Shown here in pieces: positions 1 to 8,493 of a DNA stretch of 60,897 bases. The position numbers and the translations under genes are program-made. The notes under the pieces are model-generated. The model was not told the DNA's origin. It searched no databases and saw nothing but the letters and a program-made list of their open reading frames with translations. Within the stretch, counting starts at the first letter, position 1, and every line of letters begins with the position of its first letter. This stretch comes from Amycolatopsis alkalitolerans (lineage in GTDB: Bacteria > Actinomycetota > Actinomycetes > Mycobacteriales > Pseudonocardiaceae): positions 1 through 60,897 of the forward strand of contig NZ_VDFW01000038.1 in NCBI RefSeq assembly GCF_006152065.1, written 5' to 3'.

Positions 1-88
1 CATCTCTGGCACCGACACGCCACAACAAGATCCTTGACCAGCAGCCACGACCGCTAACTGAACGGCTTTGGCCCTAGGCCGCGTGGAA

Positions 89-745
89 TCACCCCAGCAC
101 GAACGGGAGCCGCGCGGCCAGGTCACCGAGTTCGCCGTACTGCGCGCCGGCCGGGGCGCGACGCCCGGTGCCGATCAGGAGCGCCTCGGCGTCGGAGAAC
201 GACGCGGGGAACGCGGCACCGGCGATCGTCTCCAGTAGCTCGCGCGATTTCGCGAGGCCTGGCACGGGCGGCCCGGGTACCTCCGGCAAGTGCGCGATCA
301 GGTCGAGGTGGTGCAGCGTCCATTCCAGGACGTACGCGGACAGGTAGTCGCCCGCGGTGAGGACCTCGTCCCGGGTGCTGACCCGCAGGCCCGGATCGGC
401 GCGCCCGGCGGCGCGCCCGGCGGCGGAACCCACGTCGTCGAGATGGAACTTGAGCAGCCACGGCTCCTGGTATGCGGCGGCCAGCCGGACGATGAGCGCG
501 TCGAGCGGATCGTCGCCGGCGGGCGGTGTTCCGCTGATTTCCCAGTACGTCGCCGCGTCGCGGGTCGGCGCCGTGTCGGCGGGGGTCACCAGGGTGATCA
601 GCACGTCCTGAGCGTCGATGACCAGATGGCACACCAGGTCCCGGACGAGCCAGCCGGTGCAGCCGGACGGCCGCGCGAAAGCCTCGTCTGGGAGCCCGGC
701 GACCGCCGCGCGCAATGCCGCCCACGAGCGTGCGAAAAGGTCCAT
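89..745 (-). CDS. Mycothiol-dependent maleylpyruvate isomerase-like (MDMPI/DinB fold) protein
   Basis: A 218-aa protein of the MDMPI N-terminal/DinB-like four-helix family. Family members hold a divalent metal with histidines, and many use mycothiol, the actinobacterial low-molecular-weight thiol. The first metal-ligand candidate is His40 in LVRDLVCHL; the second site is the His145-His146 pair in EWTLHHLDL. The length suits a protein with the N-terminal catalytic domain and a short C-terminal tail. It lies upstream of nothing on its strand here and downstream of the APC permease gene on the same strand, with about 50 bp between them. The substrate cannot be told from sequence; the true maleylpyruvate (gentisate) pathway genes are absent from the window, so an isomerase role in that pathway is unlikely. 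Confidence 0.8.
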   Translation of the reverse strand: MDLFARSWAALRAAVAGLPDEAFARPSGCTGWLVRDLVCHLVIDAQDVLITLVTPADTAPTRDAATYWEISGTPPAGDDPLDALIVRLAAAYQEPWLLKFHLDDVGSAAGRAAGRADPGLRVSTRDEVLTAGDYLSAYVLEWTLHHLDLIAHLPEVPGPPVPGLAKSRELLETIAGAAFPASFSDAEALLIGTGRRAPAGAQYGELGDLAARLPFVLG

Positions 746-797
746 CGCCGCAAGCTAGCAGCGGATCGGTCAATGTCCGGTACGGGGCGGATGGCGG

Positions 798-2786
798 TCA
801 GAGGATGCCGCGGCGGGTGTCACCGGGAAGGTGGCTCGCGCGTTCGAGATCACGCGCGGCGCTCGAGTGCAGTTGCCACGGCACACTGGTGACCATGACC
901 CCCGACTCGAACAGCAGCCGTCCTTTGAGGCGCAGCGCGCTCTGGTTGTGCAGCAGGTTCTCCCACCAGTGGCCGACGACGTATTCGGGGATATACACGC
1001 AGATGATGTCCCGGGGGCTGTCGCGGCGCATGGTCTTGATGTAGTTCAGCACCGGCCGGGTGATCTCGCGATAAGGCGATTCGAGCACCTTCAACGGGAT
1101 CGTGAGGTGGTGTTGCTCCCACACTCGCTGCAGTTCGCGGGTTTCGGCGTCGTCGACGTTGATGGTGATCGCGGTCAGCGTGTCCGGCCGGGAGGCTTTC
1201 GCGAACGACAGCGCCCGCTGGGTGGGTTTGTGCAGGGTCGAGACCAGCACCAGGGCGTGCACCCGGCTGGGGAGCAGCCCGCCGGCCTCGTCGGGGGCGA
1301 GTTCGTCGCGCACCCGCTGGTAGTGCCGCCGGATGGCGCGCATCAGCAGGAACAGCACCGGGATGGCGATCACGACCAGGTAGGCGCCCCCGGTGAACTT
1401 GGTGATCAGCACGACCACCAGCACGACGCCGGTGAAGCACGCGCCGAACGCGTTGATCACCCGGGCGCGGTGGATGCGCCGCCGCGCGGCCGGGGTCTCG
1501 GCGGCACGCAGTTCCCGGTTCCAGTGCCGCACCATGCCCGCCTGGCACAGGGTGAACGAGGTGAACACGCCGATGATGTAGAGCTGGATCAACCGGGTGG
1601 TAGAGCCGGCGAAGACGTAGATCAGCAGCCCGGCGACCAGGGCGAGCAGGATGATCCCGTTGGAGAAGGTCAGCCGGTCGCCACGGGTGTGCAACTGGCG
1701 GGGCAGGAAGCGGTCGCGGGCGAGGATCGAGCCGAGCAGCGGGAATCCGTTGAACGCGGTGTTCGCGGCCAGGATCAGGATCAGCGCGGCCGTGGCCTGC
1801 AGGTAGTAGAACCCCACGCTGTGGTCGCCGCCGAACACCGCCGCCGCGATCTGCGCGATCACCGTGCGCTGCGACTCGTCCGCGCAGTTCCCGGGGTACC
1901 CGACCAGGTCGCACGTGCTCTCCGCGATCTTCACCTGCGAGATCAGCGCGAGCAGGGTGATCCCGGCGAACATGGTGATCGACAGGACGCCCATCGCGGT
2001 CATCGTGCGCGCGGCGTTGAGCCCCTTCGGTTTGCGGAACGCCGGCACCCCGTTCGAGATCGCCTCGGCCCCGGTCAGCGCGGTACAACCGGAGGAGAAC
2101 GCGCGGAGCACCAGGAAGACCACGGCGAGCCCGGACAGGCCGGTCTGCTCCGCGTGGATGCCGTAGTGCGCGCTTTCCGCGACCGGGTGGTGCCCGAACA
2201 GGGTCTGCACCAGCCCCAACCCGATCATGATCAGCACGCCGGCGACGAACGCGTAGGTCGGCACCGCGAACGTCCGCCCCGACTCGCGCACCCCGCGCAG
2301 GTTCATCGCCGTCAGCAGCACGATGAACACGATGTTGATCAGCACCCGGTGCGGGTTGAGCTCCGGGATCGCGGAGATGATGTTGTCCACCCCCGCCGCG
2401 ACCGAGACCGCCACGGTCAGCACGTAGTCCACCAGCAACGCCCCGGCCACCACCAGGCCGGCGTCCCGGCCCAGGTTGCGGGAGGCGACCTCGTACGAGC
2501 CGCCGCCGCTGGGGTAGGCCTGCACCACCTGCCGGTAGGACAGCACCACCACGACCAGCAGCACCACCACCGCCAGCGCCACCCACGGGGTCAGGTGCAG
2601 GAAGGCCACCCCGCCGAGGGCGAGGATGAGCAGGATCTCCTGCGTGGCGTAGGTGACCGACGAGAGCGGGTCGCTGGCGAAGATCGGCAGCGCGATGCGC
2701 TTGGGCAACAGCTCATTCGAGAGCCGGTCACTGCGGAACGGGCGGCCCAGCACCAGGCGCTTGAGCACAGACGTCGCGGAAGGCAC
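798..2786 (-). CDS. APC-superfamily amino acid permease
   Basis: A polytopic inner-membrane transporter of the amino acid-polyamine-organocation superfamily, about 662 aa. It opens with a soluble stretch (LKRLVLGRPFRSDRL) and the family hallmark FASDPLSSVTYATQE in the first membrane segment, followed by roughly 12 hydrophobic helices. It ends in a cytoplasmic domain of about 190 residues after IRRHYQRVRDELA that looks like a nucleotide-binding universal-stress-like tail seen in this subgroup. I chose the GTG at 2786 (MPSATSVLKRL) because it puts the conserved N-terminus at the start; an ATG at 2825 would add 13 unlikely residues. It is divergent from the winged-helix gene at 2957. Substrate unknown: probably amino acid or cation symport. 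Confidence 0.85.
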   Translation of the reverse strand: MPSATSVLKRLVLGRPFRSDRLSNELLPKRIALPIFASDPLSSVTYATQEILLILALGGVAFLHLTPWVALAVVVLLVVVVLSYRQVVQAYPSGGGSYEVASRNLGRDAGLVVAGALLVDYVLTVAVSVAAGVDNIISAIPELNPHRVLINIVFIVLLTAMNLRGVRESGRTFAVPTYAFVAGVLIMIGLGLVQTLFGHHPVAESAHYGIHAEQTGLSGLAVVFLVLRAFSSGCTALTGAEAISNGVPAFRKPKGLNAARTMTAMGVLSITMFAGITLLALISQVKIAESTCDLVGYPGNCADESQRTVIAQIAAAVFGGDHSVGFYYLQATAALILILAANTAFNGFPLLGSILARDRFLPRQLHTRGDRLTFSNGIILLALVAGLLIYVFAGSTTRLIQLYIIGVFTSFTLCQAGMVRHWNRELRAAETPAARRRIHRARVINAFGACFTGVVLVVVLITKFTGGAYLVVIAIPVLFLLMRAIRRHYQRVRDELAPDEAGGLLPSRVHALVLVSTLHKPTQRALSFAKASRPDTLTAITINVDDAETRELQRVWEQHHLTIPLKVLESPYREITRPVLNYIKTMRRDSPRDIICVYIPEYVVGHWWENLLHNQSALRLKGRLLFESGVMVTSVPWQLHSSAARDLERASHLPGDTRRGIL

Positions 2787-2956
2787 GCCCGCAGCGTAAA
2801 GACCCGGAGATCGTCCGGGCGGCACCCCGCGCGTATAGATCTCGTCAAAAATTCCGGCCCACCCGTTCGGGCCCCGTCAACACGGCCCCGGCCCGGACCG
2901 GGCGGGTGGTAAGTCCACTGGAATTTCGGCAGACGTTCGCCACGACGGGCGGTGAG

Positions 2957-3295
2957 ATGGCCTCAGACGCGAAGCTCGACCCCATACTCGCACAGCTGGT
3001 CCGGTACCCGGCCGCGCTCGACGTGCTGGACCTGCTGGCCGCGGGCCCGTGCACACCGGCCGGCCTCCGCACCCGGCTGCGTGCGAAGCGGCGTGCGGTC
3101 GACGCCGCGCTGCGCGTACTCGCCGCCTACGGGCTGGTGGGCCGGTGCGGTCGGGCCGGTACCTGGGACGAGCCCGTGTCCGCGTGCTACGAGCTCACCG
3201 GCCGCGGGCACGATCTGGCACACCGGCTGGAGCGATTCGACACCCTCGTGGCGATTTACGAACTACTGCTGTACGGCGAACAGCTCAGCGGCTGA
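2957..3295 (+). CDS. Small winged-helix (HxlR/ArsR-like) protein
   Basis: A 112-aa protein with one winged-helix domain: LDVLDLLAAGPCTPAGLRTR looks like helices 1-3 and ALRVLAAYGLVGRC the recognition helix and wing, ending in a YELTGRGHDLAHRL segment typical of HxlR/PadR-like regulators. The ATG at 2957 follows GGCGGTGAG and begins MASDAKLDPIL; an upstream GTG at 2906 would add 17 residues of low likelihood. It is divergent from the APC permease with about 170 bp between the starts, so it may control that transporter, but I see no strong palindrome there. No effector-binding domain is visible. Confidence 0.7.
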   Translation: MASDAKLDPILAQLVRYPAALDVLDLLAAGPCTPAGLRTRLRAKRRAVDAALRVLAAYGLVGRCGRAGTWDEPVSACYELTGRGHDLAHRLERFDTLVAIYELLLYGEQLSG

Positions 3296-3529
3296 CCTGT
3301 TTCGTGCGAACCGGGCAGTTCGGCCGCTTCCCGGAGGCACGCCAGGTACCACCTGCAGGGCGTGCGTACCGGCCAGATGCGACAGCACGACCAGGCTCCC
3401 GTTACGCCGCCCGGACAGGTACGCGCTCTCGTCGCGGGCCAGCAGCTTCGCGTCGACCAGCGTTGAGCAGGTGGCACACCGTCGGCACCGACGTGCCCAG
3501 CCGTGCTCACCGACCGGTCGTGCTCGGGC

Positions 3530-3660
3530 AGCGAAGCGATCAGCATCTCGGCCCCGGACCGACACCCCGCCGTCCACTGGCAGCATCGCCCCGCTGACGT
3601 ATCGGGCTTCGTCCCAGAGCAGGAACACCGCCGCGCCGCAGGAGTCTTCGTCCGGGGGAT
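3530..3660 (-). pseudogene. Relic of a short-chain dehydrogenase/reductase (C-terminus)
   Basis: This lies in the 433-bp stretch 3296-3728, which has no intact gene. Read on the minus strand, 3530-3660 encodes AVFLLWDEARYVSGAMLPV followed by DGGVSV. This is the C-terminal signature of classical SDR enzymes (consensus FLxSDEARYVTGAxLPVDGG). No Rossmann N-terminus, catalytic Ser-Tyr-Lys triad or sensible start lies in frame, so only the last ~40 residues survive. The rest of the stretch shows open reading in several frames without family resemblance, as expected for decayed coding DNA. The relic sits between a regulator and an efflux gene. Confidence 0.55.
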
Positions 3661-3728
3661 TTCATGTTGTGTATTGAGATTGCGAGGCGTGGAAAAGCCA
3701 GACGTGGCGCGGTTCCCGACGTCGAGGG

Positions 3729-5135
3729 TCACCAGGCGCCGCGGTGATCGGGAACCAGTACCAGCAACGGAAGTACGGCGACCATGAGCGCCGCGAACAC
3801 GAGCAGGGTGTAAGCCTGCGCCATCCCCGCGTCGCTGCTGCGGGCGATCACGGCGGTGGTCACCGAGATGGAGATGATCGCGCCGCCCTGGCGGAACATG
3901 CCCCGCAGCCCGGCGATCGCGGCGACCTTGTCGGGCGCCAGCTGGAGGCTCGCGTTGTTCGAGGCCGGCACGGTCATGCCCATGCCGACCCCGCTCACCC
4001 CGGCGGCGATGGTGAGCCAGAGGTAGGGCGAAAACCCGTTCGGCGCGGCGTACATCGCGGCGAGCCCGCCCGCCGAAATGAGGAAGCCCACCAGCATCGG
4101 CAGCCGGTGCCCGGTGCGGCGTAGTGCCAGCACGGCGAGGGCGGCCACGCAGATGGTGCCCACGGCTCTCGCGGTCAGCAGGGTGCCGGCTTCGAGCGAC
4201 CGGATGTGGAACCGGTCCTCGGCGTAGAGCGGGACGAGCGCGCCGAAACCGAGCGCGGCCGCGCCGTAGCAGAGGTTGATCAGGTTCATCACGCCGAACC
4301 CGCGGCCCCGCATGAGCTCGAACGGGATGAACGGCTCCGGATGGTATTTGGCGTGGCGGATGAACGCCACCACGGCGATCACCGCGATCGCCTCGGAGAC
4401 GAGGAAGACCGGGCTGAGCAGGGACGTGCTCCCGCTGCCGAGATAGGTGATGCCGAACATGCTGGTGAACACGAGCACGCCGAGCAGCGCGACGCCGGGG
4501 AAGTCCACCCGGCCGGCCTCGCGCGGCTCGCTCGCCGGCAGGAACTTCGCGGCGAGGGCGATCAGCACCAGCCCGATCGGCACGTTGACCAGGAAGATCC
4601 CGCGCCAGGACCAGAAGGCGACGAACGCCCCGCCGGCGATCGGCCCGACGATGCCGCCGATGGGGAAGATGCTGGTGAACATGCCCAGCGCGCGGTCGCG
4701 GTCGTGCCCGAAATGATCGGCGACGATCCCGGTCGCGGACGGCATGAATGCGCCGCCGCCGATCGCCTGGATCGCGCGCAGCACCACGAGCAGGTAGATG
4801 TCACCGGCGAACCCGCAGGCCAGCGACGAGGCGGTGAACAGCACCGCCGCGATCATGAAGACCTTCTTGCGGCCGAACTGATCACTGATCCGGCCGGCGA
4901 CGGGCATCATCAGCACCTGGCCGAGCGCGTAGATCGTGATCGTCCAGCCGCTCCAGTTGACCGGGGCGGCGAGTTCGCGCTGGATCGCGGGCAGCGCCGT
5001 GGCGACGATGGTCTGGTCGACGGCGGCCATGAACAGCGCCATCGACACGATCGCGAAGATGAGCCGGCGGCGAGGATGGGGCGTGTCTTCCGGGTTCGTG
5101 CCCGGGGTGTACGACTCGACCTCGGAAGACGCCAT
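3729..5135 (-). CDS. DHA2-family (EmrB/QacA-like) MFS drug efflux transporter
   Basis: A 468-aa proton-coupled multidrug exporter of the inner membrane. The N-terminal region has the DHA signature FMAAVDQTIVATALPAIQRE in helix 1, motif A GRISDQFGRKKVF between helices 2 and 3, and motif C-like FPIGGIVGPIAGG in helix 5. It carries about 14 membrane segments in all, the DHA2 topology. The start is the ATG at 5135 (MASSEVESY); a longer frame from 5168 would run through the operator. A TATTGT-like -10 lies only about a dozen bases upstream, so the mRNA may be nearly leaderless. It is divergent from the MarR gene at 5188, the standard arrangement for a drug-inducible pump. Confidence 0.9.
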   Translation of the reverse strand: MASSEVESYTPGTNPEDTPHPRRRLIFAIVSMALFMAAVDQTIVATALPAIQRELAAPVNWSGWTITIYALGQVLMMPVAGRISDQFGRKKVFMIAAVLFTASSLACGFAGDIYLLVVLRAIQAIGGGAFMPSATGIVADHFGHDRDRALGMFTSIFPIGGIVGPIAGGAFVAFWSWRGIFLVNVPIGLVLIALAAKFLPASEPREAGRVDFPGVALLGVLVFTSMFGITYLGSGSTSLLSPVFLVSEAIAVIAVVAFIRHAKYHPEPFIPFELMRGRGFGVMNLINLCYGAAALGFGALVPLYAEDRFHIRSLEAGTLLTARAVGTICVAALAVLALRRTGHRLPMLVGFLISAGGLAAMYAAPNGFSPYLWLTIAAGVSGVGMGMTVPASNNASLQLAPDKVAAIAGLRGMFRQGGAIISISVTTAVIARSSDAGMAQAYTLLVFAALMVAVLPLLVLVPDHRGAW

Positions 5136-5150
5136 GGACGTCAACAATAG

Positions 5151-5168
5151 TTGCTTGCTGGCAGGCAA
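5151..5168. promoter_or_regulatory. Probable MarR operator in the efflux/regulator intergenic region
   Basis: TTGCTTGCTGGCAGGCAA is an 18-bp imperfect palindrome (14 of 18 positions symmetric, half-site TTGCNTGC). It sits in the 52-bp gap between the DHA2 pump (start 5135) and the MarR gene (start 5188). Its size and position match MarR-dimer operators that repress both divergent promoters. The AGGAGG-like RBS of the MarR gene follows at about 5178. Confidence 0.65.
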
Positions 5169-5187
5169 TCAATCAGCTGGAGGTGTG

Positions 5188-5625
5188 ATGGACGCCGAAG
5201 ACGTGTCCCGGCTGCGCGCGGTGATCTTCAGGCTGGCCCGTCAGCTCAACGCGACCTCGACCGGCGAGGGGCTCACCCCCACGCAGGCTTCGGTGCTCGG
5301 CCTGGTGTCGTTCCGCGGTCCCCTGGGGCTCGCGGACCTGATCGAGCTGGAGGGGCTCAACCCGACGATGCTGTCGCGGGTGGTGCGCAAACTCGAGGAC
5401 GACGCCCTCATCCGGCGGCTGCCCGATCCGTCCGACCTGCGTGCCGTGCGGGTCGAGATCACGCCCGAAGGCGCGCTGGTCAACGACCGGATCCGGGGCC
5501 TGCGCACCCAGGCCGTGTCGGACTGCCTCGACCGCCTGCCCGACCAGATGGGCAAGCAACTCCTGGCCGCCCTCCCCGCCCTCGAGTCCCTCGAAGAAGA
5601 ACTGAAATCCGCCCGCTCCACCTAG
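5188..5625 (+). CDS. MarR-family transcriptional regulator
   Basis: A 145-aa dimeric winged-helix repressor. The domain runs from LTPTQASVLGLV through the recognition segment LEGLNPTMLSRVVRKLED and the wing (RRLPDPSDLRAVRVEITPEG), with long N- and C-terminal dimerisation helices. The ATG at 5188 is set by the upstream GGAGGTG. The gene is divergent from the DHA2 efflux pump and shares the palindrome at 5151-5168. I infer autorepression and drug-responsive control of the pump, as in known MarR/pump pairs. Confidence 0.9.
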   Translation: MDAEDVSRLRAVIFRLARQLNATSTGEGLTPTQASVLGLVSFRGPLGLADLIELEGLNPTMLSRVVRKLEDDALIRRLPDPSDLRAVRVEITPEGALVNDRIRGLRTQAVSDCLDRLPDQMGKQLLAALPALESLEEELKSARST

Positions 5626-5639
5626 CCCATCTCCGAGAT

Positions 5640-6074
5640 CTACGTTCGATGGGCGAACTCGACGTTCGGCGCGATGATCGCCTGGGGGATGCCGGGCTCG
5701 GTGGCTGCCTGCCGGTTCGCAGGTCCGAACGCCGAACTCGCGCGGCGCGAAAGCAACCTGCCGCGGGCGGCCGGGACCCGGCAGGCGACTGTCGTGAAAG
5801 GACAGCACGCCCGAGGTACACCACGCGGGTGGCCGACGGGAATCCCGTGGTCCCGCAACGCCTCGTACATGCCGGTCGCCGTCACCTCCCGCGGATCCGC
5901 CGCGCCACCGGCGACCAGCGACACGCAGCTCCCCGAGAGCACGGCCGGAACCCGAGAAGTCAACCGAATCAACGGGTCAGGATCACGGCACGCGGTGACC
6001 TGGACAGCCGTGCGGCCGGGAGGATCTGCTCGGCGCCGAACGTGGACGTGGCGCACGAAGCTCAGGCGCACCAC
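5640..6074 (-). pseudogene. Decayed coding region, weak YdcF/DUF218-like remnant
   Basis: The 698-bp stretch 5626-6323 has no convincing intact gene. An open frame on the minus strand contains CVSLVAGGAADPREVTATG then MYEALRDHGIP. This resembles the core of DUF218/YdcF proteins (vvSGG...EAxxMxxYLxxxGVP). An adjacent frame (AEQILPAARLSRSPRAVILT) resembles the segment that normally precedes it. This suggests a frameshifted relic. The remainder is arginine/proline-rich in all frames and looks non-coding. The call is weak; no start, RBS or complete domain can be seen. Confidence 0.25.
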
Positions 6075-6323
6075 GCTGCGTCCACAGAATTTCCATGCCG
6101 CGTCTATTGAGACTAAACGCGCTGCTGCGGCCTGCTGGTCGCCGGTGTCACTCGTCCGGGCGATGCCGCCAGCTCGGGCCGATAGGAGAGGCCACGTGAC
6201 GAAACCTGCAGGCGCTCACGGCCAAGACGTGAATCGACGACCGCCCCGGCGGCTCAGCCGTCGCTCGCTGCCCGGCACGGCCGGGCCGGCCGAACGAGAC
6301 CTTCGCCGAGAGGACCTCCAACC

Positions 6324-8312
6324 ATGACCGACACGACCTCCCCGCGGGAACAGGCGGCCCGGCGTAGCCGCCGCAAGTGGGGCATCGGGGCCCTGGCGAC
6401 CGTCGCCGTCGCGGCCTTGCTGACCTCTGCCTTCGCCTCTGCCCGGCCCGACGAGCCGACGCGCACCGTGACGCTCATCCACGTCGCGGACACGCACGCC
6501 AAGTTCGTGCCGCACTGGGAACACCTGGACGCACCCGGCAGCGACGGCGGATGGCACAACGACGTCGGCGGCTTCGCCCGGACCTACACCGAGGTTCAGC
6601 GCCTGCGCCAGCAGACGGCGGGACACAACATGCTCCTGATGGGCGGCGACAACTTCCACGGCAGCGCCGAGATGATGTTCACCAAGGGCCGTGCCGGGGT
6701 GCCCGTCTTCAACAAGTTCGCACCGGATGTCTACAACCCGGGCAACTGGGACTTCGCCGAGGGCTCGCTCGAGACCCGGGCGCGCTTCACCGGGATTCCC
6801 GAGGGGGCCCCGAACGCCACGCCTGGCGGCAAGCCACTGGTCACCTTCCCCGTCGTCGGGGCCGGGGTCTACAACGCCGAAGGCGCCCCCGCATACGCGA
6901 AGCCCGGCACCCGGCTGTTCAAGCCGTACATCATCAAGAACGTCAACGGGGTCAAGGTCGCGGTCCTGGGGCTCAATGACGACAAGCCGAAAGATCAAGG
7001 CGCGACGTTCACCATCGGCCTGCAGATGACCGCCGGGTTCGACGAAGCGCCCGCCCTGGTGCGGGAGGTGCGCGCCGAGGGCGCCGAGGTCGTGGTCGCG
7101 ATGTCGGAGGCGGGGCTGGCGCAGAACGTCGCGCTGGCTCGTGACGTGCCCGGCATCGATGTCGTGCTCAGCGGCGACACCCATGAGGAGGTGTACGACC
7201 CGATCCGGGTCAAGCACGGCGGCGGCAGCGAGACGGTGGTCGTCGAGTCCGGTGAGGGCAGCCATGTCGGCGACATGGAACTGCAGGTTGGCGGCAAGGC
7301 CGACCACGCGCGCGTGGTGAAGTCGTCGTGGACCCTGCACGAGGTGGACGGAAGCGTCCCCGAGGACCCGGGCATGAAGAAGATGGTGGACGACATCCGT
7401 GCGCCCTTCCTCCGCGGGCCCGCGTTCGTCCCGCACACCCGCCCGATTCCCGGCGGCGGCAAGCCCATGGTGCTGGACCGCCCGTTGGACGACGTCATCG
7501 GGAAGACCGACGTCGACCTGCAGCGGCACAGCGTGGTTCCCAGCGAAGGCGACGCGTTCGTCGCCGAGTCGATGCGCGAACTGACCGGCGCGCAGGTCGG
7601 CGGGACCAACGGCTTCCGGTACGACTTCCCGATCCCGGCCGGCCAGCCCATCACGGTCGGCGACGTCTACGGCTGGCTGCCGATCGGGGCGCACGTCGCG
7701 GTGGCGAAGATGACCGGGTCGCAACTGGTGGACCGGGCCGAGAAGTTCGCGACGGCGGTGCTCGACCCCAACCCGTACCGCCGAGGCGGTGGCTACCTTC
7801 CGATCTTCGCCGGTGCCCGATTCCACCTCGACCTCACCGGCCCGCACGGCCCGACCGGGTCACGCATCATCAAGAGCGAGGTGTACGACTCGGCGACGCG
7901 ATCCTGGGTGCCGGTGCAGGACGATCGCATCTACACCGTCGCGGGCTGCTACTCGGCAGGCGACGCGCTGGACCGGATGTGCCGGACCAACGGGGTCCGC
8001 GACATGCGGTTCCCCGTCGCCGGCCCTGACGGCGGCATCACGCTGCAGCCTCCGCTGCTGTCCGAGATGCTGCCTGAGTACCGCCTGACCAAGCGCGCCG
8101 CGCCCGACGGAGTGATCAGCGCCCCCGAAGCGCTGCTGCGCTACCTCGACGCCCACCACGGCGCTCGCGCGGCCGACCTGCAACCGTACTCAGGGCCGAC
8201 CTGGGTCGTCGACAAGGGCAGCCTGCCGGCACCGTCGCCGCTCGCGCCGGATCTGGTGCAGCCGCTGGAAGGGTCCGGGCCCGACTGGCTGGCTGCCGGG
8301 CGCGTCGGCTGA
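6324..8312 (+). CDS. Exported 5'-nucleotidase-like bifunctional metallophosphatase
   Basis: A 662-aa enzyme of the UshA/SoxB-like calcineurin phosphoesterase superfamily. Residues 17-41 form a basic-then-hydrophobic N-terminal signal or anchor (KWGIGALATVAVAALLTSAF). The metallophosphatase domain follows with HVADTH (Asp56, His58), MGGDNFHG, and a late SGDTHEE that replaces the usual GHSH-type motif. The canonical GNHE metal/catalytic motif reads GNWD (140-143). The C-terminal 5_nucleotid_C domain covers roughly residues 400-600 (NGFRYDFPIPAGQPITVGDV). Probably dephosphorylates nucleotides or sugar phosphates outside the membrane, but the altered motifs make the substrate uncertain. GAGAGGACC precedes the ATG. 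It is monocistronic, closed by a strong hairpin. Confidence 0.85.
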   Translation: MTDTTSPREQAARRSRRKWGIGALATVAVAALLTSAFASARPDEPTRTVTLIHVADTHAKFVPHWEHLDAPGSDGGWHNDVGGFARTYTEVQRLRQQTAGHNMLLMGGDNFHGSAEMMFTKGRAGVPVFNKFAPDVYNPGNWDFAEGSLETRARFTGIPEGAPNATPGGKPLVTFPVVGAGVYNAEGAPAYAKPGTRLFKPYIIKNVNGVKVAVLGLNDDKPKDQGATFTIGLQMTAGFDEAPALVREVRAEGAEVVVAMSEAGLAQNVALARDVPGIDVVLSGDTHEEVYDPIRVKHGGGSETVVVESGEGSHVGDMELQVGGKADHARVVKSSWTLHEVDGSVPEDPGMKKMVDDIRAPFLRGPAFVPHTRPIPGGGKPMVLDRPLDDVIGKTDVDLQRHSVVPSEGDAFVAESMRELTGAQVGGTNGFRYDFPIPAGQPITVGDVYGWLPIGAHVAVAKMTGSQLVDRAEKFATAVLDPNPYRRGGGYLPIFAGARFHLDLTGPHGPTGSRIIKSEVYDSATRSWVPVQDDRIYTVAGCYSAGDALDRMCRTNGVRDMRFPVAGPDGGITLQPPLLSEMLPEYRLTKRAAPDGVISAPEALLRYLDAHHGARAADLQPYSGPTWVVDKGSLPAPSPLAPDLVQPLEGSGPDWLAAGRVG

Positions 8313-8315
8313 AGG

Positions 8316-8361
8316 CGTGCGGGGGTGCGGGTGGTCGCGCGGCCACCCGCACCCCCGCACG
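8316..8361 (+). terminator. Perfect 19-bp hairpin terminator after the metallophosphatase
   Basis: CGTGCGGGGGTGCGGGTGG (8316-8334) pairs perfectly with its reverse complement at 8343-8361 across an 8-base loop, starting 4 bases after the stop codon. There is no U-tract, which is common for actinobacterial terminators. Confidence 0.85.
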
Positions 8362-8493
8362 TTCCGGTCCACCCGGTCGTCCCGGTCGGTCGATCCGCTG
8401 TTGGCGGGTCGGCCGTCGTACTTGTCGCGCGTCCGCGAGCGAGCACACTGAGAGGTGCTCGATCGCGACCGGCGAGAGTGAGGATCGACAGCA

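Noticed and set aside
831..2912. A 693-codon open frame on the plus strand opposite the APC permease
   Set aside because: It is Arg/His/Gly-rich with no family resemblance and lies wholly antisense to a well-conserved transporter; long antisense frames are expected at this GC content.
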